A DNA stretch of 36,352 bases, taken from Desulfobacteraceae bacterium. Lineage in GTDB: Bacteria > Desulfobacterota > Desulfobacteria > Desulfobacterales > Desulfosarcinaceae. Shown here piece by piece: positions 1 through 7,630 of this stretch (the stretch's first letter is position 1; each line of letters starts with the position of its first letter). Position numbers and translations under genes: made by a program. The stretch lies in NCBI GenBank assembly GCA_013003715.1, contig JABDIN010000113.1, forward strand, positions 1 to 36,352. Direction: 5' to 3'. The notes under the pieces are model-generated. The model was given only the letters and a program-made list of their open reading frames with translations, made no database searches and was not told the DNA's origin.

Positions 1-140
1 CCGCATCATTTGATCTTTGACCCTTAACACCACCGTCTTGAACGGCATGAAACGGTACGGCATCAACGCCAAACAAGACATTGAAATCAACGGGTGTCCG
101 ACGGATGCAGCTGATTCCAAGTCCCGTTCGTAAAAGATTT

Positions 141-1559
141 TCAGCTTCGCTTGAAATCCTCTTTTCGCAGACCCAGCTGTTTCATTCTACCGTACAACCC
201 CCGGGGATGAATTCCGGCCAGGCGGGCGGCATCATCGATCCGTCCACGGGTTTTTGTGAGCGCCTGCTGCAGGTAGAAACGATCAAGCTTGTCCAGAATC
301 TCCTGCCGGACTTCGGACAAGGTTTTACCCGACATATCCATGGAGCTGAAATCCAATTCATTGGTCGGTTTTTCCGCCCTCTGGTTTTTTATTTGAAAGG
401 CCTGGGGCAATTCCGCCATGCCGATTTCATCGGACTTGCACAGCAGCATGGCGCGCTCAATCACATTCATCAATTCACGCACATTGCCCGGCCAATCGTA
501 TTGGCAGAGGGATTGAAGCATCTCTTCTGACACCTTGTTGATCTCACGACCAATTTTGTATCTGAAATGGGTCGTGAACCGCCGGACCATTGTGGGGATA
601 TCTTCCGGGCGGTCCCTGAGAGGCGGAATGGTGAGCAGCAAGACACTGAGCCGGTAGTAAAGATCCTGCCGGAAAGCACCTTGGGTAATGGCCTCTTCAA
701 GATTTTTACTGGTGGCCGCAATGACGCGAACATCGAGTTCGATTATATTTTCACCGCCAACCGGTTTTATTTCGAAATCCTGTAGTACGCGGAGCAGTTT
801 AACCTGCAGGTGGGCTGGCATTTCACCGATTTCGTCGAGGAAGATGGTTCCCCCATGGGCGAGTTCAAAGGCGCCGCGGCGGTATCGCATGGCTCCGGTG
901 AAGGCGCCTTGCTCATGACCGAAGAGCTCACTCTCTAGCAATTGATCCGGTATTGCGGCGGTATTGACAGAGATGAAGGGCCCCACCGAACGCGGTCCCT
1001 GGTCATGGATGGCCTTGGCCAGGTGCTCTTTTCCCACGCCTGTCTCCCCGATGAGCAGGATGGGCGAGTCGCTGGGGATCACCTGGTGAACCTCCTCCAT
1101 AAATATTTTCATGGGCTGACTTTCCGTCACGAAATCGGAAATTTTGGGTTCCACCATGCCTCGCCGGTCATAGCGCTTTCGCTGAATGAACTGTCGACGC
1201 GAATCCAGCGCTGCCTGGACAGCTTCGTACAGGTTTTTTTTGGATATGCCCGTATACAGAACGACATCGGCCCCGGCAGCCGCCAGTTCGGCATGTTCTT
1301 CAGGGGAGTTGCGGCCATAGAGCACTACGGTGGTGGGATTCTCAGGCAAATCATTCAACATGGCGATTCCCTCCTCCACAGGGGTAAGAATGAGGGATTC
1401 ACTGACGATGATAACATCGCAACCACTGCGCATGACCTTCTGCCAGACCGACCGTGAATGTCCGAGGGACTCCAACCGCACATCCGCATCTGCAAGCGAT
1501 TTTTTGAGATATTCATGAATGTCGGCATCCTGAACGGCCAATCCCACCCGGATAATCAT
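141..1559 (-). CDS. sigma-54-dependent transcriptional activator with pseudo-receiver domain
   Basis: This 472-residue protein has the three-part layout of an NtrC-type bacterial enhancer-binding protein. Residues 1-120 have a response-regulator-like fold, but the usual phospho-acceptor Asp falls on Ser53 (DVIIVSES), so ordinary phosphorylation is unlikely. The AAA+ domain carries a Walker A motif (GETGVGKE, 171-178), the sigma-54 contact loop GAFTGA (218-223) and a Walker B motif (FLDEIG, 240-245). A Fis-type helix-turn-helix lies near residues 430-465. It is transcribed away from the biosynthetic cluster starting near 1.98 kb, across a region with a sigma-54 promoter and two matching palindromes. 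It is therefore the obvious activator of that cluster. The inducing signal is unknown. Confidence 0.93.
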   Translation of the reverse strand: MIIRVGLAVQDADIHEYLKKSLADADVRLESLGHSRSVWQKVMRSGCDVIIVSESLILTPVEEGIAMLNDLPENPTTVVLYGRNSPEEHAELAAAGADVVLYTGISKKNLYEAVQAALDSRRQFIQRKRYDRRGMVEPKISDFVTESQPMKIFMEEVHQVIPSDSPILLIGETGVGKEHLAKAIHDQGPRSVGPFISVNTAAIPDQLLESELFGHEQGAFTGAMRYRRGAFELAHGGTIFLDEIGEMPAHLQVKLLRVLQDFEIKPVGGENIIELDVRVIAATSKNLEEAITQGAFRQDLYYRLSVLLLTIPPLRDRPEDIPTMVRRFTTHFRYKIGREINKVSEEMLQSLCQYDWPGNVRELMNVIERAMLLCKSDEIGMAELPQAFQIKNQRAEKPTNELDFSSMDMSGKTLSEVRQEILDKLDRFYLQQALTKTRGRIDDAARLAGIHPRGLYGRMKQLGLRKEDFKRS

Positions 1560-1772
1560 TTCAGCACCTTTTTCGGTATATTTTTACTGTTTAACCAGGA
1601 TTGCTCGTGAAAGCAAAAGGGATAAATCGGTAATTCTTTGCTTAAATACAAATCCTGTTCAGTTGCGATTGAAATCGCTGTCTGAAGACGTGTCTACCGG
1701 ATTTTAATTTAAGTAATTTACCGTTTATTCTACCTGCTTTTTTCAGGATCTGCCACGGAAAAGTCGATTTTT

Positions 1773-1816
1773 GGTATTCAAATACCGAAAAAATCCATTT
1801 CCGGTATTTGGATACT
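1773..1816. promoter_or_regulatory. paired upstream activator sites for the sigma-54 regulator
   Basis: GGTATT-CA-AATACC (1773-1786) is a perfect inverted repeat around two bases. GGTATT-TG-GATACT (1803-1816) is an imperfect second copy. Their starts are exactly 30 bp apart, about three helical turns, and they lie roughly 113-156 bp upstream of the predicted start site. This is the usual arrangement and distance for enhancer sites bound by an NtrC-family dimer pair. Assignment to the neighbouring regulator is inference. Confidence 0.7.
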
Positions 1817-1902
1817 TTTTTATGTGGTGATATTTACGTCTCCTGAATCATAAACCATAAAATTCATTCATAATAACGGCGCGTTAACCAGTAAGACGCT
1901 TC

Positions 1903-1918
1903 TGGCATAAAAGCTGCA
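1903..1918 (+). promoter_or_regulatory. sigma-54 (-24/-12) promoter
   Basis: TGGCATAAAAGCTGCA has the GG and GC doublets separated by exactly ten bases, the defining spacing of a sigma-54 promoter (consensus TGGCAC-N5-TTGC). The -12 base is at 1917, which puts transcription start near 1929. It points into the cluster and sits beside a gene for a sigma-54 activator, which strongly supports it. Confidence 0.82.
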
Positions 1919-1979
1919 TTGGCCTGCTATGGCATTGATGTTATTTCAACGACATAACATGATTGTAAAGGGCAGAAAA

Positions 1980-2186
1980 ATGAGTCCATCGGATATTGAA
2001 GATCAATTCGAAGACGAATCGTACCCGAAATTGAAAATCAAACACAGGCGACCGCTCAAATCCTACGATGAATCCGTGGAAGACAGCGACCATAAAAAAA
2101 AACGATCCGGAAAACGATTCCATCGCCAGACAACGCTCAAAGATGAATTGTGGGAAGATAATATAAAACCGCGCTCCCGCAAATAA
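1980..2186 (+). CDS. small, highly charged protein, first gene of the cluster
   Basis: This is a 68-residue hydrophilic protein rich in Lys, Arg, Asp and Glu, without Cys and without a hydrophobic stretch. I do not recognise a family. Acidic blocks near the N-terminus and middle alternate with basic blocks, and the C-terminus is strongly basic (KPRSRK). The start at 1980 is preferred because AAGGG lies 7 bases upstream and because the ATG at 1929 coincides with the predicted sigma-54 transcript start; an in-frame ATG at 1959 is also possible. It is the first gene after the promoter, 118 bp before the SpeD-like gene. It could be a regulator, a carrier or precursor peptide, or an unrelated small protein. 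Nothing in the sequence decides between these. Confidence 0.6.
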   Translation: MSPSDIEDQFEDESYPKLKIKHRRPLKSYDESVEDSDHKKKRSGKRFHRQTTLKDELWEDNIKPRSRK

Positions 2187-2215
2187 GGCTACGAACAGTG
2201 AGTGGCGGGCAAATT

Positions 2216-2231
2216 ACCGGGCAACCCCGGT
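2216..2231 (+). other. short hairpin between small gene and speD-like gene
   Basis: ACCGGG-CAAC-CCCGGT gives a perfect 6-bp stem with a tetraloop. There is no T-tract, so it is not an intrinsic terminator. It may be an RNA processing or stability element that separates expression of the small protein from the enzymes. Confidence 0.35.
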
Positions 2232-2304
2232 CCACACGGTATCAGACCGCAACGACCGGAAATCCAAGTCAAAAAAACTAACGCTGACACAATGGAGAAA
2301 GAAC

Positions 2305-2730
2305 ATGTCTGTACAGACGATCATCGACAACAGTATACCGGGACCGAACCATGACATTGTTCAGGCCGCTATCGACCGGAAGGTATGGGGAATTGCCTCA
2401 TCCATCGATATATATGATTGCGATCCGGACATAATACGCAATGCGGAAATCATACGGCAGTTTGTTGTCGAGCTATGCGACCTCATTGAAATGAAGCGAT
2501 TCGGTGAAACACAGGTTGTCCATTTTGGAGAAGACGAGCGCGTGGCCGGATATTCCATGGTGCAACTCATTGAAACCTCGCTTATTTCAGCCCATTTCGC
2601 CAATTTGACCAATACGGTTTACCTGGATGTATTCAGCTGTAAACCCTATGATCCCGAGATAGTCCGGACATTTTCCCAGGCTTTTTTCGAGGGCACCCAT
2701 AGTGCCCTGAATGTAACCCTGCGCCAGTAA
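2305..2730 (+). CDS. SpeD-like pyruvoyl-dependent decarboxylase (AdoMetDC family, substrate uncertain)
   Basis: This 141-residue protein aligns over its length with bacterial class 1B S-adenosylmethionine decarboxylase proenzymes. The catalytic residues keep exact family spacing: Ser92 (would become the pyruvoyl group), His97 at +5 and Cys112 at +20, inside ETSLISAHF...YLDVFSC. The canonical E-S-H around the cleavage point is T-S-L here, so the residue before the cut and the one after both differ. Published work shows that some SpeD homologs decarboxylate L-ornithine or L-arginine instead of AdoMet. No spermidine synthase lies nearby, and the partners are an acyltransferase, a ligase and a PLP decarboxylase, so a non-AdoMet substrate is plausible. 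The start has a good GGAG ribosome site. Family assignment is firm; substrate is not. Confidence 0.82.
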   Translation: MSVQTIIDNSIPGPNHDIVQAAIDRKVWGIASSIDIYDCDPDIIRNAEIIRQFVVELCDLIEMKRFGETQVVHFGEDERVAGYSMVQLIETSLISAHFANLTNTVYLDVFSCKPYDPEIVRTFSQAFFEGTHSALNVTLRQ

Positions 2731-2748
2731 CCAATTAGGAGGTAGCCG

Positions 2749-3717
2749 GTGGTCGACATTTCCATGACAACTGATCTTGAATTCGGTGAACGCCTCTGGC
2801 GGCAATGTTGGCCACAGCGGCAATTGTTCGATCTCTGGGTCGTCAGACGCTGTTTTCAAGATCAATACAACCATGAGCCTTATTTTTTGTATGCCCGCCA
2901 GGCCAACTCAATTCGGGGCATGCTGGCGTTGAGCTGGATTGAGGACAAACAATACTTCGGACATTTTCCCGGAGAATTATGGCAGGGGCGGACATGGCTG
3001 GAACAAAACCGGCTCATCGCATCAAATCCGGACATCGCCCTGGATCTGATGGATGCGATCCCGGCTGCTGAAGATATCCGATATCTCGATGCAACGGGGC
3101 TGCCCGCAAATGACCCGTGGATAATGGCGGACGACACCGGATATCTGTTTCACCCCCCGCAATATGATTATTCATTTGACACCTACTTCCACTATTTTTC
3201 GGGTAAGCGACGCAAAGCATTACGTCAGGAGCTGGATCACCTGGCATCCCCGGGGGTGGAATACCGTTATAATTGCCTCTCGGACCTTGATAAGATGTTC
3301 CGTTTAAATCTGGAGTACTACGGCGAGTGGTCCTATTTCCGGGACAACCGGTTTCTGCGGGCGTTTGAAAACCTGGCCGCCTGGCTGTCAGCACAAAATC
3401 TTTTGAGGGTGACCACGGTTATCATCGGCGGCAGAATCGCGGCCGTGGATATGGGGGCGGTCTGGAACTCGACTTATACCTTGCTGGCCGGGGGCACGGA
3501 CCCGACGTTTCCAGGGGTTGCGAAATTGATCAATTTTCACCATATGGCCTGGGCATGCAACCAAAAGCTCGCCGAAATCGACTTTCTTTGCGGTGACTTT
3601 AACTGGAAAAAGCGCTTTCACCTGTTTCCCCGACCGCTTTTCGTCATCCGGAACCGTCATCAGGACATCGGTCGTATTGATCTTGTCGAAAACCAGCGAG
3701 CGGCCTGTGCTGTCTAG
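2749..3717 (+). CDS. FemAB/CelD-type GNAT-fold acyltransferase
   Basis: This 322-residue protein resembles the BioF2-like/Acetyltransf_6 group of GNAT-fold enzymes, which transfer acyl or aminoacyl groups to amines. Family-like elements are the GKRRKALRQEL segment near residue 155, the following acceptor-like LNLEYYGEWSYF region, and the C-terminal half with the central strand (IIGGRIAAVDMG) and the DFLCGDFNWKKRF segment. It starts with GTG at 2749, five bases after a perfect AGGAGG. It follows the SpeD-like gene by 18 bp and overlaps the ATP-grasp gene by about 11 bp, so it is translationally coupled. A role in N-acylating an amine made in the cluster is inference. Confidence 0.75.
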   Translation: MVDISMTTDLEFGERLWRQCWPQRQLFDLWVVRRCFQDQYNHEPYFLYARQANSIRGMLALSWIEDKQYFGHFPGELWQGRTWLEQNRLIASNPDIALDLMDAIPAAEDIRYLDATGLPANDPWIMADDTGYLFHPPQYDYSFDTYFHYFSGKRRKALRQELDHLASPGVEYRYNCLSDLDKMFRLNLEYYGEWSYFRDNRFLRAFENLAAWLSAQNLLRVTTVIIGGRIAAVDMGAVWNSTYTLLAGGTDPTFPGVAKLINFHHMAWACNQKLAEIDFLCGDFNWKKRFHLFPRPLFVIRNRHQDIGRIDLVENQRAACAV

Positions 3718-5089
3718 ACGAAAAACACTGATCGTCGGCACCACCGATGACTATATTCAATGGATCCGGCAACTTCACCCCAAAACGTGTTTATTTCTCA
3801 CGGACCCGGCTGTTCGCTGCCGGGAGAATGGGTCCGGCAACTCCACGGATGAAATTCTATGGCACCTGGCCGACTATGAGGGTGCCCGGACAGCCCTGGA
3901 TCAATATTTGCGCAGGCATAATTGTCGACTCGACGGGGTGGCCTGTTTTGACTGCGAATCCATGGAGCTGGCCGCGGTAATTGCCCACGCCTATGGATTA
4001 CCCTACCCGACGGTGCAAGCCGTCAACAATTGCCGGAACAAATACCTTACCAAATTTATCTGGAAATACCACGATCTGCGAACCCCAAGGACCCGGCAAT
4101 TGACGACGGTGGGGGATGCGATTGCAGCGCTTGATGAGTTCGGCGGAATCTGTGTGCTGAAACCCGCCACCGGCAGTGGCAGTGAGTTGATTTTCAGTTG
4201 CGCGGACAGGGACCAGTGCCGCACAAGTTTCCTTAGCATTCAGGATGGCTTGCGGAAACGATCGGACAGCCGACTTTACCACCCCGGTGACGTAAATCCG
4301 GGGATGATTCTAGCCGAAGAATTCATCGATGGAGAAGAATATAGTTGTGACTTTATCGTTGAGAAAAACCAGGCCCGCATTATCCGCCTTACCCGGAAAA
4401 TCATTAGCGACCATGGTCCGTTCGGAACGGCTTTCGCTTATCTTGTCCCCACCGAACTGCCACCCGAAATTTCCTCATCCGGGTTTAACCGGATCCTTTT
4501 CCGCAGTGCCTTTGCCCTTGGTATAGACCGCGCGATCTGCATGCTCGATTTTAAAATCGACAATGGTCGTATTGTTTTTTTGGAGCTCGCCCCACGACCC
4601 GGTGGTGACTGCATCCCCTTCCTGTTGAGGCATGGTTATGGGCTGGATATATTATTGCTGCTGGTGGATTTTAGCCGGCAACGTCCTTTGAAAAAATACC
4701 TGCCCCGGTTTCCTTTCACGTATCTACTACAAAAAGAGGGGCCAGGACCGGGGCCATTTATCGGCCTGAGGCTGCATGCTGCGCAGAGCGGGGAATTAAA
4801 GACAATTGATACCACATACCTGCTCGAAGATCCCCGTGTGAAGAAGATACATTTCATCCGCAAGCCAGGGCATCGGGTAACCTTGCCACCGGACGACTAC
4901 GCGTCCTGGCTGCTGGGACATGTGATTTTCATACCGGTATCCGGTATTGATGCGGCGGCACAATGTTATGATTTATCTACTAAAATAAGGGTTTCCATAC
5001 TCCCGACGGATTGCATCAATGAAGCCGGAAATAATACATTTGACCAGAAATCAGGGGATACGACAACCACCCGTGCTCTCCCGATCTGA
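3707..5089 (+). CDS. ATP-grasp carboxylate-amine ligase
   Basis: This is an ATP-grasp enzyme of about 460 residues: an N-terminal pre-ATP-grasp strand (KTLIVGTTDDY), a central nucleotide-binding region with a flexible Gly/Ser loop (KPATGSGSE), the hinge (ILAEEFIDGEEYSCDF) and the C-terminal metal-site strand (FLELAPRPGGD). The family activates a carboxylate as acyl phosphate and joins it to an amine or thiol. I chose GTG 3707 because an upstream ATG at 3593 would overlap the acyltransferase gene by 125 bp, whereas homology starts just after 3707. The C-terminal 23 codons overlap the next gene if that gene starts at 5019. It probably forms an amide bond in the cluster product. The substrates cannot be read from sequence. 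Confidence 0.82.
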   Translation: MLSRRKTLIVGTTDDYIQWIRQLHPKTCLFLTDPAVRCRENGSGNSTDEILWHLADYEGARTALDQYLRRHNCRLDGVACFDCESMELAAVIAHAYGLPYPTVQAVNNCRNKYLTKFIWKYHDLRTPRTRQLTTVGDAIAALDEFGGICVLKPATGSGSELIFSCADRDQCRTSFLSIQDGLRKRSDSRLYHPGDVNPGMILAEEFIDGEEYSCDFIVEKNQARIIRLTRKIISDHGPFGTAFAYLVPTELPPEISSSGFNRILFRSAFALGIDRAICMLDFKIDNGRIVFLELAPRPGGDCIPFLLRHGYGLDILLLLVDFSRQRPLKKYLPRFPFTYLLQKEGPGPGPFIGLRLHAAQSGELKTIDTTYLLEDPRVKKIHFIRKPGHRVTLPPDDYASWLLGHVIFIPVSGIDAAAQCYDLSTKIRVSILPTDCINEAGNNTFDQKSGDTTTTRALPI

Positions 5090-6317
5090 GTTGCAGGGTG
5101 TTGTAAGCGGCTATCTGGAAAGGCGGCAGGATTATCTTGACATCGCCGCCAAAAACCAGGTTCCCCTGTATTTACTGGAATCACAAATACTAAGGGCGCG
5201 CGCGCGCCGATTCAAACAGGCTTTCGAAGATTCCGTGGCCGGCCCCGTGTCGGTGTACTACGCCGTCAAAAGTAATAATCATCCGGAAGTCGCCCGGATA
5301 CTGCTTGAAGAACATTTTGGACTCGATGTGTCCAGCGGACAGGAACTGGAAGTGGCCTTGGGCCTTGGTGCCGAACACATCATCTTCAGCGGCCCCGGGA
5401 AAACAGATAAGGAACTTTCATTGGCGGTTCAATATGCCAGCCGTGTGATCGTCCTTATGGACAGTTTCGGTGAACTGGAACGGCTGCGAAACATCACCTC
5501 CTCATTAAATAAGGATGTTCGATGCGGTGTGCGGTTGATGTTCAATGCCAAAGGGCTCTGGTGCAAATTCGGTATACCGACAACCGATCTGGGGGCATTC
5601 TGGAAGGCGACCGGGCGTTGCCGGCATATTCAACTGACCGGATTGCAGTTTCATTCAAGCTGGAATCTCACGGCCACTGCCCAAATCAACTATATCCAGG
5701 ATCTGTCGGAAGCGCTCGACCAGCTTTCCGAATCTCAAATCAGCCGTCTGACATTTATCGATATAGGCGGCGGTTACTGGCCGGAACAGGGCGAGTGGTT
5801 GCAACCGGCAGGAACCGTTGCGGGTAAAATATTGGATGCATTGGGGCAGGGTGATGAGGGGGATGACCGTCATTACCATCTGCCGGCCATTTCCATCGAA
5901 GAATTTGCCCGGCAACTCGGCGAAGCTGCAGACACCTATATTTTCCCGCGAATGCATTGCCGGATTTGCCTGGAACCGGGTCGTTGGATCTGCAATGATG
6001 CCGTACAATTATTGATATCGGTGGTGGATAAAAAGGCACCGGATCTGGTGATTACCGACGCGGGTACCAACGCGGTGGGCTGGGAAAGATTCGAAACCGA
6101 CTATTTTCCGATACTCAATCTGACACGGCCATCTCTCTCCGAACGCCGGTGCCGCATTCTGGGGTCCCTATGCACCCCCCACGATGTCTGGGGTTATGCC
6201 TATTTTGGAGAAGACATTCAACCTGGCGATATCTTAATGATTCCGGCCCAGGGCGCCTATACTTACAGCTTAAGGCAACGGTTCATCAAGCCCCTACCAA
6301 AGCTGATAAAGATCTGA
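5019..6317 (+). CDS. fold-type III PLP-dependent amino acid decarboxylase (LysA/ODC superfamily)
   Basis: This 432-residue protein has the alanine-racemase-like barrel of ornithine, diaminopimelate and carboxynorspermidine decarboxylases. The PLP lysine is K84 (YYAVKSNN). HSSW (212-215), GGGY (250-253, phosphate loop) and EPGR (319-322) match the family. The C-terminal active site shows C385 and D389 (CTPHD) and Y414 (GAYTYS). The substrate is not evident; members of this group also act on carrier- or peptide-linked amino acids. The ATG at 5019 overlaps the previous gene by 71 bp and has a weak ribosome site; a TTG at 5091 would remove the overlap and lose only 24 poorly conserved residues. 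It is the last gene of the sigma-54 cluster. Confidence 0.88.
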   Translation: MKPEIIHLTRNQGIRQPPVLSRSELQGVVSGYLERRQDYLDIAAKNQVPLYLLESQILRARARRFKQAFEDSVAGPVSVYYAVKSNNHPEVARILLEEHFGLDVSSGQELEVALGLGAEHIIFSGPGKTDKELSLAVQYASRVIVLMDSFGELERLRNITSSLNKDVRCGVRLMFNAKGLWCKFGIPTTDLGAFWKATGRCRHIQLTGLQFHSSWNLTATAQINYIQDLSEALDQLSESQISRLTFIDIGGGYWPEQGEWLQPAGTVAGKILDALGQGDEGDDRHYHLPAISIEEFARQLGEAADTYIFPRMHCRICLEPGRWICNDAVQLLISVVDKKAPDLVITDAGTNAVGWERFETDYFPILNLTRPSLSERRCRILGSLCTPHDVWGYAYFGEDIQPGDILMIPAQGAYTYSLRQRFIKPLPKLIKI

Positions 6318-6711
6318 TCTGCCACCAAACCCGGTGGATCCATCGTAAAAAGGTGAATTCCAACCTATAATTGAGGAAACAGGTAATATTACAATTATGA
6401 ACAAAGCTGAAGTATTCGGTATACTTAAACGCCGATGATCATCCTCGGACAGCGTAGATCAGGGGGATCCTCTGGTTTTATCTCCTCATTTACCTTTTAT
6501 TTCCTCATTTTTTCTGATATTAACGGCGCCGCTTCCGAGAAAGCTGAGATCTGATGACTTTTGATACCGTGTCAGATCACAATCAGATGCATATCATATT
6601 GAATATATACACTTTCTCAATCGTGATGCCAAGATTTATTGTCTCCCTGTTCCGTCTTTAATTCAGGCGCATGCCAGATACCATTGTGAGTAAAATTGTA
6701 CAGGAGTGTTT
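6318..6711. other. 394-bp intergenic region, several inverted repeats
   Basis: No convincing gene is seen. It contains a weak CCACC/GGTGG hairpin just after the PLP decarboxylase stop (6325-6340) without a T-tract; a palindrome GTAATATTAC (6383-6392); AAGTAT-TCGGT-ATACTT (6410-6426); and an inverted repeat GATCTGA (6548-6554) / TCAGATC (6572-6578) upstream of the DksA-like gene. A 13-codon ORF starts at 6397. The promoter of the DksA-like gene must lie in the right half, but I cannot fix it. Confidence 0.5.
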
Positions 6712-7077
6712 ATGGACGAAAAAGACATCCAATATTTCCGCCAGCTTCTGCAAACCGAACTGGACGGATTGATGCATAAGGGTAAAAACACCGTGGTGGA
6801 GCTGACCATGGATGCCTCTGATACCGAAGCGGATCCTCTGGATCGCGCATCACGCGAATCAAGCCAGAATAATACGCTTCGCTTTCGCAGCCGGGAAAGC
6901 CGGCTGATCAAAAAGATAAAACAGAGCTTGCAATCCATTAAAGACGGCACATATGGTATTTGTGAAGATTGTGAGGAACCGATTCCCATTGCCCGGTTGA
7001 AATCGCGTCCGGTCACCAGTTTTTGTATAAGCTGCAAAAATAAAAGGGAGGCGCGTGAAAAGATTATGAGACTTTAA
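6712..7077 (+). CDS. DksA/TraR-family zinc-finger protein
   Basis: This 121-residue protein has an N-terminal coiled-coil hairpin with the tip motif DPLDRA (residues 41-46), the DxxDxA signature by which DksA acts in the RNA polymerase secondary channel. A C4 zinc finger follows (C84, C87, C105, C108). Proteins of this family modulate promoters together with ppGpp. The ATG at 6712 is chosen over the GTG at 6706 because AGGAG ends five bases before it. It precedes the HU gene by about 70 bp in the same direction. Whether it is the main DksA or a paralog cannot be told here. Confidence 0.88.
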   Translation: MDEKDIQYFRQLLQTELDGLMHKGKNTVVELTMDASDTEADPLDRASRESSQNNTLRFRSRESRLIKKIKQSLQSIKDGTYGICEDCEEPIPIARLKSRPVTSFCISCKNKREAREKIMRL

Positions 7078-7147
7078 GAAATCCGCGATATATAAAGAAT
7101 TTTGGCTCGACATAACCATTAACGTACAATAACCGGAGGTAAGGTAA

Positions 7148-7417
7148 ATGAATAAACGCGAATTAGTGATAGAAATGTCAAAAGAAGTGGGTACCCAGGA
7201 CGCTGCTCAAAAAGCCCTGGACAGTTTCATGAAACATGTTTCTGCGGCCTTGAAATCAGGCGACCCGGTAACATTGACCGGTTTCGGAACATTTAAAACC
7301 GTGGATCAGAAACCACGAGACGGCAGAAATCCGCAAACCGGCGAAACCATCAGGATCCCCGGCGGACGCAAAGCGCGTTTCACACCCGGGAAACGGTTGA
7401 AGGAATCTGTCAATTAG
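7148..7417 (+). CDS. hup: HU-family DNA-binding protein
   Basis: This 89-residue protein is a standard HU/IHF-fold nucleoid protein: two N-terminal helices, the GFGTF turn near residue 45 and the arm segment GRNPQTGETIRIP with its DNA-intercalating proline, ending in a typical basic C-terminus. Length matches the family. A clear GGAGG ribosome site lies upstream and a strong terminator follows. It should bind and bend DNA as a homo- or heterodimer. Confidence 0.95.
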   Translation: MNKRELVIEMSKEVGTQDAAQKALDSFMKHVSAALKSGDPVTLTGFGTFKTVDQKPRDGRNPQTGETIRIPGGRKARFTPGKRLKESVN

Positions 7418-7431
7418 GCTCAATCACATAA

Positions 7432-7471
7432 GGGTGCCCGGGAAGCGCAATTTTCCGGGCACCCCGCTTTT
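7432..7471 (+). terminator. Rho-independent terminator after HU gene
   Basis: GGGTGCCCGG (7432-7441) pairs with CCGGGCACCC (7455-7464), extended by further A-U and G-U pairs around a GCGCAA loop, and is followed by GCTTTT. It ends the DksA-like/HU transcription unit 14 bp after the HU stop. Confidence 0.88.
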
Positions 7472-7575
7472 CCGCTAAACTCCCCCGCCGACAATGGCTT
7501 TTTCTCACCTCAGCGTATTAGCCTTGAATCATTACATTATCATATCCACCGCTGGCCAAGCTCCGCAGACACAAA

Positions 7576-7612
7576 AAAAGGGCATACCGCTATATTTCAA
7601 CAGAATGCCCTT
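7576..7612 (-). terminator. Rho-independent terminator after cold-shock gene
   Basis: Read on the minus strand, AAGGGCAT (7612-7605) pairs with ATGCCCTT (7585-7578) and runs into a T-tract. It lies about 20 bp past the cold-shock stop codon and faces the HU terminator. Confidence 0.85.
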
Positions 7613-7630
7613 CTTTGTTGTTTTATGGAA

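Larger units (their letters stand above)
1560..1979. other. divergent regulatory region of the sigma-54-controlled cluster
   Basis: This 420-bp AT-rich gap separates the sigma-54 activator from the small charged-protein gene. It contains two tandem palindromes (1773-1786 and 1803-1816) and a -24/-12 promoter (1903-1918), listed separately. I see no convincing gene inside it. An ATG at 1929 falls on the predicted transcription start and is probably not used. Confidence 0.7.

Noticed and set aside
17-133. Short plus-strand frame at the window edge ending in TAA at 131
   Set aside because: A stop lies at 11-13, so it cannot be the tail of a longer gene without a frameshift. No recognisable domain.
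81-530. 149-codon plus-strand ORF
   Set aside because: It is antisense to the sigma-54 activator gene, whose domains are clear; no family or ribosome site supports it.
3593-3706. ATG start for the ATP-grasp gene at 3593
   Set aside because: It would overlap the acyltransferase gene by 125 bp; protein similarity begins just after GTG 3707.
6397-6438. 13-codon ORF with GAGGAA upstream
   Set aside because: Too short to support, no conserved content, and the ribosome site is too far away.
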